NCBI GenBank assembly: GCA_029555925.1
Contig: JAKPQU010000082.1
Coordinates: 1 to 10,111, forward strand
DNA length: 10,111 bases
Reading direction: 5' to 3'
From: Bacillota bacterium
Lineage (GTDB): Bacteria > Eremiobacterota > SpSt-956 > JAKJGF01
Part shown: one piece after another, positions 1 to 5,890 of the stretch
How positions within the stretch are numbered: the first letter of the stretch is position 1
How the letters are laid out: each line of letters starts with the position of its first letter
Translations under genes and position numbers: made by a program
Notes under the pieces: generated by a model
The model's input: only the letters and a program-made list of their open reading frames with translations
Told to the model about the DNA's origin: nothing
The model's database searches: none

Positions 1-152
1 ATATAAATAATCTTCTTATGCGTATCCTGTTTTAGCGGCTCTTCTCCTCCCTGTAATGGAGAGGGAGCAGGAGACGGTGTGTTGCTTTGAACAGCAGATG
101 ATAATATGAAAAATAGTATAAAACAGAGTAAAATTAAACTCAGGTTTTTCAT
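1..152 (-). CDS. Partial signal-peptide protein, function unknown
   Basis: An ATG at 152 opens a frame with 50 readable codons that runs off the left edge. It begins MKNLSLILLCFILFFILSSA: a lysine followed by about 15 hydrophobic residues and a plausible cleavage region (SSAVQS), so the product is probably exported. The next stretch, around residues 24-38, is rich in Pro and Ser and reads PSPAPSPLQGGEE, which looks like a low-complexity linker rather than a folded domain. The start lies 3 bp after the stop of the upstream 74-residue gene, so the two are probably cotranscribed and perhaps translationally coupled. No strong ribosome binding site is visible; the nearest AGGA is about 17 bp upstream. 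No domain can be named from the visible part. The signal peptide is well supported, but the gene as a whole is uncertain because the rest is outside the window. Confidence 0.6.
   Translation of the reverse strand, partial: MKNLSLILLCFILFFILSSAVQSNTPSPAPSPLQGGEEPLKQDTHKKIIY
47..67. repeat. Short inverted repeat inside the partial secreted gene
   Basis: CTCCCT at 47-52 and AGGGAG at 62-67 are complementary arms around a 9-base loop. The element is read in frame as the PSPLQGGE segment just after the signal peptide. It resembles small dispersed palindromes with CCCTC/GAGGG arms found in many bacterial genomes, but that link is from memory and not checked. Confidence 0.35.
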
Positions 153-155
153 ATA

Positions 156-380
156 TTATTTTTCGGTATCCTCATAGATTTTAATACTTTCAATAGTACT
201 GATTATAAAATAATGGCGAAATTTTCTTCCCCGATAAACTCCTTCAAGAATTAACAGATCATCTGTAAGTTCTACTATCTCGCCATTTCCTCCCCCGGAA
301 CCACCTCTTGTATATACCCAGATCTCCTGTCCCGGTTTTAACGAGTTTTTTAATAATTCAAAGGTTTCTTTTGACAGCAT
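156..380 (-). CDS. Small beta-rich hypothetical protein (74 aa)
   Basis: I do not recognise this family. The 74-residue product has a short N-terminal helix-like segment (residues 1-15), a Gly-rich loop (GGSGGG, about residues 26-31), then alternating beta-like stretches: a GEIVEL strand, a DDLLILEGV strand, RKFRHYFI, and a final ISTIESIKIYE. That pattern, in which a GEI/V strand is followed by an ILEG strand and ends in SIKI, resembles small SH3-like or LSm-like barrels. This is inference only. It has no signal peptide or membrane segment, so it is probably cytoplasmic. The ATG is preceded by a clear Shine-Dalgarno sequence, AGGAAGGAG, ending 6 bases before it. It starts 19 bp after the stop of the membrane-protein gene and ends 3 bp before the secreted-protein gene, which suggests a three-gene operon. 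Confidence 0.7.
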   Translation of the reverse strand: MLSKETFELLKNSLKPGQEIWVYTRGGSGGGNGEIVELTDDLLILEGVYRGRKFRHYFIISTIESIKIYEDTEK

Positions 381-386
381 GATATT

Positions 387-395
387 CTCCTTCCT
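387..395 (-). promoter_or_regulatory. Shine-Dalgarno site of the 74-aa gene
   Basis: AGGAAGGAG on the minus strand ends 6 bases before the ATG at 380. It fixes that start and supports the reality of this small gene. Confidence 0.7.
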
Positions 396-399
396 CTAT

Positions 400-678
400 T
401 TAAACAGAACATTTACTCATAAGATAGGTTTCTATTATGATTAATAAAGATATTAACATTGCAACTGTTTTCCAGAATAAAGATAGTCTCCTCTGACTGA
501 GTACCGCTATAGTTATGGCTCCCAGAGCCATTATAATTAACTGGAACTGTTTAAATGTAAGACATAGAAATTTTGTTAATATATCAGGATATATATACTG
601 GACAGAAAACAGAGCCAGTAAAAGAATAACCAGAAAACATTCACATAAACCTGCCAGTAAACAAAATAATTTTTTCAT
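400..678 (-). CDS. Small hypothetical membrane protein (92 aa)
   Basis: This is an unrecognised 92-residue integral membrane protein. It has three hydrophobic stretches: about residues 4-28 (after MKK), about 45-61, and about 68-87. A basic patch (QRR) sits between the second and third. It contains four cysteines (residues 6, 12, 39 and 90), but no CxxC or other metal-site motif. The ATG at 678 has no obvious Shine-Dalgarno sequence; the bases upstream are AT-rich. It is separated from ftsH by 152 bp of repeats, so it is probably not part of a tight ftsH operon. It leads directly into the 74-aa gene. Hydrophobicity in a consistent pattern and the downstream gene spacing support it as real; its function cannot be inferred. 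Confidence 0.6.
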   Translation of the reverse strand: MKKLFCLLAGLCECFLVILLLALFSVQYIYPDILTKFLCLTFKQFQLIIMALGAITIAVLSQRRLSLFWKTVAMLISLLIIIETYLMSKCSV

Positions 679-710
679 ATAACAACTATAATCGGTTCGG
701 TCACAACGAA

Positions 711-761
711 ATATGAGAATCTATTCCTCCCGTCACGTGTTACGCGTCACGATTCTCATAT
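711..761. repeat. 11-bp inverted repeat enclosing GTGACG heptamers
   Basis: ATATGAGAATC at 711-721 and GATTCTCATAT at 751-761 are perfect complementary arms. The 29-base interval contains three 7-bp units (CGTCACG, TGTTACG, CGTCACG at 731-751). It lies between ftsH and the small membrane-protein gene. It could form a hairpin downstream of ftsH, but no T-tract follows on the minus strand, so a simple Rho-independent terminator is not convincing. Confidence 0.7.
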
Positions 762-783
762 AAATCCGTTAGGATTGATCAAT

Positions 784-807
784 GGAATATGAAGGGATAC
801 ATATTCT
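784..807 (-). other. Small hairpin downstream of ftsH
   Basis: GAATATG at 785-791 and CATATTC at 800-806 form a perfect 7-bp stem with an 8-base loop, extendable by a G-U pair. It begins 24 bp after the ftsH stop codon. There is no T-run on its downstream side, so it may protect the 3' end or simply be repeat debris. Confidence 0.4.
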
Positions 808-830
808 CTTCCCCCCTCACTCTTCCACCT

Positions 831-2684
831 TTATAAATAGCTCTCCTGAATAGCTGCCAGATCTTTATCCTTGTCTTCATCTGGCGAAGCTGTACGGGTT
901 ATATCGGGAACAATTTCATCCAGTTCTTCTTTATCTATAACTTCTTTCTCTATGAGTATACTTACAATTTTATTAAGTTTGTCCATATTATTCTTTATAA
1001 CTTCTCTGGCTATTTTATAACGTTCTTCTACTATCTGCTTTATTTCTTCATCAATTTTCTTTGCTATATCTTCACTGTAATTTCTGTCTTCATAAATATC
1101 TCTTCCAAGAAATACCTGTTTCTGCTTTTTACCAAGGGTACGGGGGCCCAGTTCTTTACTCATACCAAATTCACAGACCATTTTATGGGCTATTTCCGTT
1201 ACCTTTTTTAAATCGTCTGCTGCTCCTGTACTCATTTCATTAAACTGCAGCTCTTCTGCTATTCTTCCTCCGAGAGCAACAGTCATTCTTGCAAGAAGTT
1301 CCGATTTTGTGACAATATGCCTGTCTTCTTCGGGCAGATGAAGGGTATATCCGAGAGCCATGCCTCTTGGAAGTATGGTCACCTTGTGCACGGGATCCGT
1401 ATCGGGTATGAGTTTTGCTACAAGGGCATGACCTCCTTCATGATAGGCAAGTATTAATTTTTCCCTGTCTATAATAACCCTGCTTTTTCTTTCAGGACCT
1501 GCAATGACACGCTCTATTGCTTCTTCAAGATCTTCCATTTCAATGGCTTTTTTATCCAGTCTTGCAGCAAGCAGAGCAGCTTCATTCAGAAGATTTTCCA
1601 GATCTGCACCGCAGAAACCTGACGTGCTTCTGCTTATAATATCAAGATCTACATCGGAAGCAAACGGTTTCCCCCTGCTGTGAACTTCCAGTATATCTCT
1701 TCTGCCCTGAAGATCAGGTTTGTCTACTACAACCTGTCTGTCAAACCTGCCAGGTCTCAGAAGAGCAGGATCGAGAACATCTGGGCGATTGGTGGCAGCA
1801 AGTAATATTACGCCTGTATTCGGTTCAAAACCATCCATTTCTACCAGCAGTTGATTGAGAGTCTGTTCCCTTTCATCATGACCGCCTCCGAGACCTGCAC
1901 CGCGCTGACGACCCACTGCATCGATTTCATCAATGAATACTATACAGGGAGAACTTCTCTTGGCCTGCTCAAATAAATCTCTTACTCTTGATGCACCGAC
2001 ACCTACAAACATTTCTACAAAATCGGAACCGCTGATATAATAAAATGGAACACCTGATTCACCTGCTATGGCACGTCCAAGAAGGGTTTTCCCTGAACCG
2101 GGAGGGCCGAGAAGCAACACTCCTTTGGGGATTCTCGCTCCTAAAGCCTGAAATTTCTGAGGATATTTCAAAAATTCCACAACTTCCTGAACTTCTTCAA
2201 CTGCTTCATCTATACCTGCCACATCTTTGAATGTAACCTTTGGACGCTTGTCATCCACTATTTTTGCCCTGCTTCTTCCGAAAGAAAAAGCCTGGCTTCC
2301 TCCCGCCTGGGCCTGTCTTAATATGAGAAGGAAGAATAAAAACAGCAGAATATAAGGAAATATGGAGAATATTGTTACCCACCATCTGTTATCTACAGAT
2401 TCTTTATATTCTATTTTAACACTGTGTTCGGTAAGGATTGGTATTAAACCGGGATCTTCCTGCGGTATAATAGTTCTGAATGTTTCATTGCTTTTTTTCT
2501 TTGTTCCCAGAAGTTCGTTTTTGGTGAAATATATTTCTACCCTGTCTACTTCTCCTTTTTTTACACTTTCAATAAACTCTGAATAACTTATTTGTTGTTG
2601 GGATTTATTTATATTACTTAATACCGAATAAGCACATATTGCTCCGATAATAAGAATAACCCAGAATGCTAGATTTTTAAACAT
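831..2684 (-). CDS. ftsH: ATP-dependent zinc metalloprotease FtsH
   Basis: FtsH is the membrane-anchored AAA+ protease that degrades unassembled membrane proteins and short-lived regulators as a hexamer. The 617-residue product has two membrane helices (about residues 6-23 and 102-123) enclosing a small extracytoplasmic domain. The AAA domain has Walker A GPPGSGKT (193-200), the pore motif FVGVGA (226-231), Walker B IVFIDEID (248-255) and the second region of homology [19 protein letters not shown]. The M41 protease domain has the zinc site HEGGH (415-419), with the probable third ligand Asp491 in STGAADD. Family members usually have HEAGH, so Gly replaces Ala between the ligands; catalytic residues are intact. 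The frame extends to a GTG at 2699, but ATG 2684 is preferred because AGGTG lies 6 bases before it. It follows hpt by 253 bp and has its own promoter. The tilS-hpt-ftsH order is common in Firmicutes. Confidence 0.97.
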   Translation of the reverse strand: MFKNLAFWVILIIGAICAYSVLSNINKSQQQISYSEFIESVKKGEVDRVEIYFTKNELLGTKKKSNETFRTIIPQEDPGLIPILTEHSVKIEYKESVDNRWWVTIFSIFPYILLFLFFLLILRQAQAGGSQAFSFGRSRAKIVDDKRPKVTFKDVAGIDEAVEEVQEVVEFLKYPQKFQALGARIPKGVLLLGPPGSGKTLLGRAIAGESGVPFYYISGSDFVEMFVGVGASRVRDLFEQAKRSSPCIVFIDEIDAVGRQRGAGLGGGHDEREQTLNQLLVEMDGFEPNTGVILLAATNRPDVLDPALLRPGRFDRQVVVDKPDLQGRRDILEVHSRGKPFASDVDLDIISRSTSGFCGADLENLLNEAALLAARLDKKAIEMEDLEEAIERVIAGPERKSRVIIDREKLILAYHEGGHALVAKLIPDTDPVHKVTILPRGMALGYTLHLPEEDRHIVTKSELLARMTVALGGRIAEELQFNEMSTGAADDLKKVTEIAHKMVCEFGMSKELGPRTLGKKQKQVFLGRDIYEDRNYSEDIAKKIDEEIKQIVEERYKIAREVIKNNMDKLNKIVSILIEKEVIDKEELDEIVPDITRTASPDEDKDKDLAAIQESYL

Positions 2685-2690
2685 TTTTAA

Positions 2691-2695
2691 CACCT
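2691..2695 (-). promoter_or_regulatory. Shine-Dalgarno site deciding the ftsH start
   Basis: AGGTG on the minus strand lies 6 bases before ATG 2684. It overlaps the codons that a GTG start at 2699 would use, and so favours the shorter protein. Confidence 0.55.
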
Positions 2696-2716
2696 GCACA
2701 AAAATAGATAAATGAA

Positions 2717-2745
2717 ATTATAACATATTTAACTCTTCTTTACAA
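2717..2745 (-). promoter_or_regulatory. Housekeeping-sigma promoter for ftsH
   Basis: The minus strand reads TTGTAA (2745-2740), a 17-base spacer, then TATAAT (2722-2717). The -10 is preceded by TGT, giving an extended -10 (TGnTATAAT). Transcription would begin near 2710 and give a leader of about 25 bases before the ftsH ATG. The perfect -10 and 17-bp spacing make this one of the two best promoters in the window. Confidence 0.75.
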
Positions 2746-2830
2746 TATATAATGATTACGTTTAAAAATGACAGGTAATTTTATATAGAATGGAAAAAGA
2801 AATTTGTTGTAGAATATTCAGATTGAAAAA

Positions 2831-2919
2831 TGAATAGTGAAAAAACTTGATTTTACTTCTTTTTCACTGATTAAGAGATTTATGCAACTAATTACAATTT
2901 CCAGTAAAAATGAATCTAC
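2831..2919 (+). repeat. Dispersed repeat, copy A
   Basis: This segment matches copy B (5127-5228, opposite strand) in three blocks. TGAATAGTGAAAA (2831-2843) is identical. TTGATTTTACTT (2847-2858) is identical. The 27-base block at 2893-2919, starting TACAATTTCCAG, matches 26 of 27 bases. The first half forms a hairpin: AGTGAAAAA (2836-2844) with TTTTTCACT (2860-2868) and a 15-base loop. The copy sits between hpt and the ftsH promoter. There is no reading frame in it, so it is either a MITE-like element or an intergenic structural element. Confidence 0.75.
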
Positions 2920-2937
2920 CTGTGGCTAAAAAAAACA

Positions 2938-3471
2938 CTACTCAAGAATTTCTTCGTTTAATACGCCGATAAACGGTATATTTCTATAGAATTCACCGTA
3001 ATCGAGTCCGTACCCTAAAACGAATTCATCAGGACAGTCAAATCCTGCATAATCTATGGTAAGAGGAATCTTTCTGTGAGCTTTTTTATCAAGAAGCGCA
3101 CAGATCTTTAATGATGCAGGTTTCCTTACTTTTATATAGTTGATAAGGTAATCAAGGGTTATTCCGTTGTCTACGATATCTTCCACTATAAGTACATGTT
3201 TACCTTCGATATTTACATCCAGATCTTTCAATATCCTCACCTGACCTGAAGAGGAGAGCCCTCCTCCATAGCTTGAGACTTCCATAAAATCAAACATAAT
3301 TTTTCCCTCTACATGTCTGCAGAGATCTGCCATAAAAAGAAATGCTCCTTTCAGTATACCCAGGAAAAGCACTTCCTTACCTTCATAATCTTTAGAAATT
3401 TTCTCGCCCAGTTCTTTGACTTTTCCTTCGATTTCTTCAGCAGAGAAAAGGACTTTTTTTACAATATTCAT
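2938..3471 (-). CDS. hpt: Hypoxanthine (guanine) phosphoribosyltransferase
   Basis: This is a 177-residue type I phosphoribosyltransferase that joins hypoxanthine or guanine to PRPP in purine salvage, in the cytoplasm. Visible motifs are LKGAFLF near residue 40, the flexible active-site loop with SSYG (66-69), the PRPP-binding loop VEDIVDNGIT (96-105; E97, D98 and catalytic D101), Lys129 for the purine ring, and GYGLDY (153-158; D157) followed by YRNIPFIGVL. The usual residue after the catalytic Asp is Thr or Ser; here it is Asn102. The frame extends upstream to overlap the tilS stop, but those 25 codons are heptamer repeat. The true start is ATG 3471, behind a near-perfect AAAGGAGG. It is 67 bp from tilS and probably cotranscribed with it. 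Hypoxanthine or guanine preference cannot be told from sequence. Confidence 0.96.
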   Translation of the reverse strand: MNIVKKVLFSAEEIEGKVKELGEKISKDYEGKEVLFLGILKGAFLFMADLCRHVEGKIMFDFMEVSSYGGGLSSSGQVRILKDLDVNIEGKHVLIVEDIVDNGITLDYLINYIKVRKPASLKICALLDKKAHRKIPLTIDYAGFDCPDEFVLGYGLDYGEFYRNIPFIGVLNEEILE

Positions 3472-3479
3472 TTTATATG

Positions 3480-3487
3480 CCTCCTTT
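3480..3487 (-). promoter_or_regulatory. Shine-Dalgarno site deciding the hpt start
   Basis: AAAGGAGG on the minus strand lies 8 bases before ATG 3471. It rules out the longer frame that begins in the tilS stop region and reads through the heptamer array. Confidence 0.9.
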
Positions 3488-3490
3488 GAA

Positions 3491-3556
3491 TCGTGATGCA
3501 TGACGCGTGACGCGTGATGTGTGGTGTGTATGAGTAATTTACTCACTACTCACTAT
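3491..3556. repeat. Facing heptamer arrays at the tilS-hpt junction
   Basis: The plus strand has consecutive 7-bp units at 3491-3532 (TCGTGAT, GCATGAC, GCGTGAC, GCGTGAT and two degenerate units). Units of the opposite sense, TCACTAC and TCACTAT, lie at 3543-3556. Between them is a 15-bp palindrome, TGAGTAA-T-TTACTCA (3531-3545), centred on the tilS stop. On the coding strand the order is GTGA units, palindrome, then TCAC units. The last tilS residues (VSSE) are encoded by the array. Confidence 0.8.
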
Positions 3557-4927
3557 TTCCATATGAACAATTTTTTTACTTTCCCCTGTTACTTTAAACC
3601 TTTCGTCTATTCTCATACCGACAACCCAGAGTATATCTTTTCCTGACGTTATTACCGGTATTCTGTCTCTTTTATGACCGGGAATTTTTTCATCTATAAG
3701 GAAATCTTTCAACTTCTTTTTACCTTTCATTCCAAGAGGAATAAATTTATCTCCCTTACGTCTGTTTCTTAATATAAGAGGTTCCTGAAGCTTAGCTCCG
3801 TCGAAACGTGCTTTAAACGGTGAATTATATGAAATGTCACTGTGCTCCATGATGTTTATTTTTACCTTTATTCCGAAAAAATCCGATATTGTCTCTCCCG
3901 GAACAGGAAGTGATTTTTCGTATAATACAGGTTCTGACTTAGAGGACTTTTTTGATAAAATTAAGGTTCCATATGATTTCCTTATTATAAGTCCGGGCAG
4001 TTTTAACAATTTCCCTGTTTCTCCGGCAAGTAATTTTATTATTCTTTCTATGTAATCATAATCTACGTCTGTAGAATTATTTAATATCTTAAATATTGCG
4101 AGACGGAGGATTCTTCTTTTAAGGGCAAGATTATAATGTTCCAGTCTCTCTGCATTGAGTATTAATTCTTTATCGGGAATTATTATGGTATTTAATGCTT
4201 TTTCGGCCAGACTGTCAAGAAATTCGTCTTCCTTTTTGAATATATGCATTGTACGTTCCAGCACTTCCGAAAGGTTTGGGTTAAAATCTTTTTTTAATAA
4301 AGGTATCAGTCTGTGTCTTATTCTGCTTCGTAAAAAATTCTGATCCCAGTTTGTTTGATCCTCTCTGTAGCATAATCCGTACCGTTCTGCATATAATTCT
4401 ATCTCTTTACGGCATGTATTAAGCAGGGGCCTTATGTAGATCCCGTCTCTGACAGTGGCCATGCCGGACAGACCTTTAGGCCCCGCTCCTTTTAAAAGCC
4501 TCATGAAAAACGTTTCTTCCTGGTCGTCAGATGTATGGGCAAGAGCTATTTTATCCCATTTCCCTTCTTTTATCAGGGAAGAAAAGAAAGCATATCTTTC
4601 ACTTCTTCCTGTTTCTTCAAGACTTCTTCTTTCCCGTTTTGCTATGTCCGGAACATATGCAGAGGACATAATAAAGGGCAACTTTTTTTCTTTGGCCAGG
4701 TTTTCTACAAAGAGAGCATCTACTTTGCATCCATAAGGTCTTACATTATGGTGAAAATGGATGATACCGATTTTAATATTAAGTTCCCCGGCAAGCTTAT
4801 AGAGAGCATCCAGCATGACTACCGAGTCTATACCACCGGAAACGGCAATGGCAATTTTATCTCCGTCTTTCGTCAAATGCTCTTTAAGTATATAGGCCTT
4901 TAATTTATCGAGGAAGGTATCTTTCAT
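3539..4927 (-). CDS. tilS: tRNA(Ile)-lysidine synthase TilS
   Basis: TilS uses ATP to attach lysine to C34 of tRNA-Ile(CAU), changing its charging from Met to Ile and its reading from AUG to AUA. The 462-residue product has an N-terminal PP-loop ATPase domain with SGGIDS (30-35), the family motifs DDQEETFFMRLLKGAGPKGL and RSRIRHRLIPLL, a helical middle region and the TilS C-terminal domain (GDKFIPLGMKGKKKLKDFLIDEKIP). This full-length architecture resembles the E. coli form rather than the short forms. The frame opens at TTG 4939, but ATG 4927 is preferred; AGG lies just before it. It begins 52 bp after the tRNA-Met gene, immediately behind that gene's terminator, with little room for its own promoter. 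Its last codons lie in a heptamer repeat (GTGAGTA units), so the C-terminal VSSE is probably recruited repeat sequence. Confidence 0.95.
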   Translation of the reverse strand: MKDTFLDKLKAYILKEHLTKDGDKIAIAVSGGIDSVVMLDALYKLAGELNIKIGIIHFHHNVRPYGCKVDALFVENLAKEKKLPFIMSSAYVPDIAKRERRSLEETGRSERYAFFSSLIKEGKWDKIALAHTSDDQEETFFMRLLKGAGPKGLSGMATVRDGIYIRPLLNTCRKEIELYAERYGLCYREDQTNWDQNFLRSRIRHRLIPLLKKDFNPNLSEVLERTMHIFKKEDEFLDSLAEKALNTIIIPDKELILNAERLEHYNLALKRRILRLAIFKILNNSTDVDYDYIERIIKLLAGETGKLLKLPGLIIRKSYGTLILSKKSSKSEPVLYEKSLPVPGETISDFFGIKVKINIMEHSDISYNSPFKARFDGAKLQEPLILRNRRKGDKFIPLGMKGKKKLKDFLIDEKIPGHKRDRIPVITSGKDILWVVGMRIDERFKVTGESKKIVHMEIVSSE

Positions 4928-4940
4928 AAAGCCTGCCAAT

Positions 4941-4972
4941 TAAAAAAACCCTCCAGAAAGAGGGATTTTTTA
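4941..4972 (-). terminator. Rho-independent terminator between tRNA-Met and tilS
   Basis: On the minus strand CCCTC and GAGGG (4964-4960 and 4953-4949) form a stem with a 6-base loop, followed by seven T. A run of six A upstream can pair with the T-run and extend the stem past one mismatch. It ends the tRNA transcript 13 bp before the tilS ATG. Read-through would place tilS under the strong tRNA promoter. Confidence 0.85.
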
Positions 4973-4979
4973 TAACTAA

Positions 4980-5053
4980 TAGCGGCGCGGGGAGTTGAAC
5001 CCTGGACCTAAGGATTATGAAGCCTTCGCTCTAGCCACCTGAGCTACGCCGCC
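4980..5053 (-). tRNA. tRNA-Met(CAU), elongator type
   Basis: A 74-base cloverleaf reads GGCGGCG (acceptor), TA, GCTC/GAGC (D stem), anticodon loop TTCATAA with anticodon CAT, and TTCAACT T-loop. It ends with discriminator A and has no encoded CCA. The acceptor stem has seven pairs, the first being G1-U72. G1-U72 with A73 and the GGCGGnGTAGCTCAG start match the Bacillus elongator tRNA-Met as I remember it. The first pair and the lack of GGG/CCC in the anticodon stem argue against an initiator. tRNA-Ile2(CAU), the TilS substrate, has the same gene-level anticodon and is the main alternative. Two stem mismatches are visible: C31-U39 and A50-C64. It has its own promoter and terminator. Confidence 0.92.
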
Positions 5054-5064
5054 TTGAATTTTAA

Positions 5065-5097
5065 ATTATATTATACATTAAAAAGAGAAAAAGTCAA
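5065..5097 (-). promoter_or_regulatory. Strong promoter for tRNA-Met
   Basis: TTGACT (5097-5092), a 16-base spacer, then TATAAT (5075-5070) on the minus strand, with a second overlapping TATAAT at 5070-5065. Transcription would begin about 10 bases before the mature tRNA 5' end at 5053. Both boxes are close to the housekeeping-sigma consensus. Confidence 0.85.
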
Positions 5098-5126
5098 GGT
5101 TATTTTGATAGTGTTTTTTATGATAT

Positions 5127-5228
5127 GTAGATTTATTTTTACTGGAAATTGTACTTGATTTTGTGAACATATTAATTAGTGAATAGTGAAAAGTAAGTAA
5201 AATCAACTTTTTTACTTTTCACTATTCA
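5127..5228 (-). repeat. Dispersed repeat, copy B
   Basis: This is the opposite-strand counterpart of copy A (2831-2919). It shares the outer block (5216-5228), the core (5195-5206) and the 27-base block (5127-5153, 26 of 27 bases). It lies between the 5'-nucleotidase-domain gene and the tRNA-Met promoter. Its hairpin half carries more heptamer units than copy A, giving a longer stem. Confidence 0.75.
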
Positions 5229-5230
5229 CT
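5178..5230 (-). terminator. 19-bp perfect hairpin after the 5'-nucleotidase-domain gene
   Basis: Bases 5178-5196 and 5212-5230 are perfectly complementary over 19 bp with a 15-base loop. The stem is built of GTGAATA/GTGAAAA heptamers and starts 7 bp after the stop codon. It is the strongest hairpin in the window. No T-run follows directly on the minus strand, so it may be a 3'-end stabiliser or a bidirectional barrier rather than a classical intrinsic terminator. Confidence 0.55.
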
Positions 5231-5237
5231 TCTCACT

Positions 5238-5873
5238 TCAGTAATTACTGTCTGCCTTTAAACCTGATTCTTCCGGCATGGAAATAGAAGGATGAGATTT
5301 TATGTAAAGTTCCATGACGTCCCTCAAGGTAATATTACTGCTAATAATTTTCCCCTGGGTGAATACTATATAGCCTGAAAATCCGCTTGCCAGTTTATCA
5401 TCTACTGCTACGGTATAGATGCTGTTCATGTTCATTAATTTATTTCCTATATAAATATCATTTACCCTGTTCCCTGACGGTCTGGAAGGGGAAAATGTTC
5501 CTTTTAAACCGGAAACCTGCAGAAAATCACTGCTTTCATCTGGGTATGAGCCCACGCTTCTTTCCATAATATTTTTTATCTGAGAGCCTTTGAGTTCCAT
5601 TACAACTATTCTGTCGTCAGGATAGTAAAATAGGTTTATAAGGGATGACATATCAAGTGTTCCTTTATAAAGTGAACCTTTTATGGAACTGCTGCATAAC
5701 ATAGCCACATCGGCACCTGTAACCTCTCTCATTGCACCTGTTAAGAACCCGCCCAGGGGGGTACAGGTAGTAAAACCATTGTTATTATCAAGGTTTACTG
5801 TAACGTTAATACCGGCACCGAAGGCAAAACTGCTCAGACCAATAATCATCAGAATAACAAAAAAATATTTCAT
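5238..5873 (-). CDS. Secreted stand-alone 5'-nucleotidase C-terminal domain protein
   Basis: The product (211 residues) begins with a signal peptide, MKYFFVILMIIGLSSFAFGA, and then matches the C-terminal domain of UshA/YfkN-type 5'-nucleotidases. The recognisable segments are GGFLTGAMREVTGADVAML, a SSSIKG segment, the IVVMELKGSQIKNIMERSV helix, FLQVSGLKGTFSPSRPSGNRV, and YTVAVDDKLASGFSGYIVF. In full enzymes this domain binds the nucleotide, while the N-terminal metallophosphatase domain carries the two metals and the catalytic His-Asp pair. That catalytic domain is absent here, so the protein should not be an active nucleotidase alone; it may bind nucleotides or work with a separate partner. 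ATG 5873 is preferred for its signal peptide and AAAGGGTGAT site. An ATG at 5894 overlapping the prfB stop (ATGA) is possible. Cotranscription with prfB is likely. Domain call firm, role unknown. Confidence 0.85.
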   Translation of the reverse strand: MKYFFVILMIIGLSSFAFGAGINVTVNLDNNNGFTTCTPLGGFLTGAMREVTGADVAMLCSSSIKGSLYKGTLDMSSLINLFYYPDDRIVVMELKGSQIKNIMERSVGSYPDESSDFLQVSGLKGTFSPSRPSGNRVNDIYIGNKLMNMNSIYTVAVDDKLASGFSGYIVFTQGKIISSNITLRDVMELYIKSHPSISMPEESGLKADSNY

Positions 5874-5880
5874 TTTAACC

Positions 5881-5890
5881 ATCACCCTTT
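5881..5890 (-). promoter_or_regulatory. Shine-Dalgarno site of the 5'-nucleotidase-domain gene
   Basis: AAAGGGTGAT on the minus strand is a slightly broken AAAGGAGGTGAT and ends 7 bases before ATG 5873. It favours that start over ATG 5882 (too close) and ATG 5894. Confidence 0.55.

Noticed and set aside
3472..3546. Longer Hpt with 25 extra N-terminal residues overlapping tilS
   Set aside because: The extra codons are heptamer repeat, and a near-perfect Shine-Dalgarno sequence sits right before ATG 3471.
4455..4903. Plus-strand frames of 93 and 122 codons inside tilS
   Set aside because: They are antisense to conserved PP-loop and TilS motifs and have no family signal.
4928..4939. TTG 4939 as the tilS start
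   Set aside because: TTG is a rarer start, it abuts the terminator T-run with no ribosome binding site, and ATG 4927 gives the usual family N-terminus.
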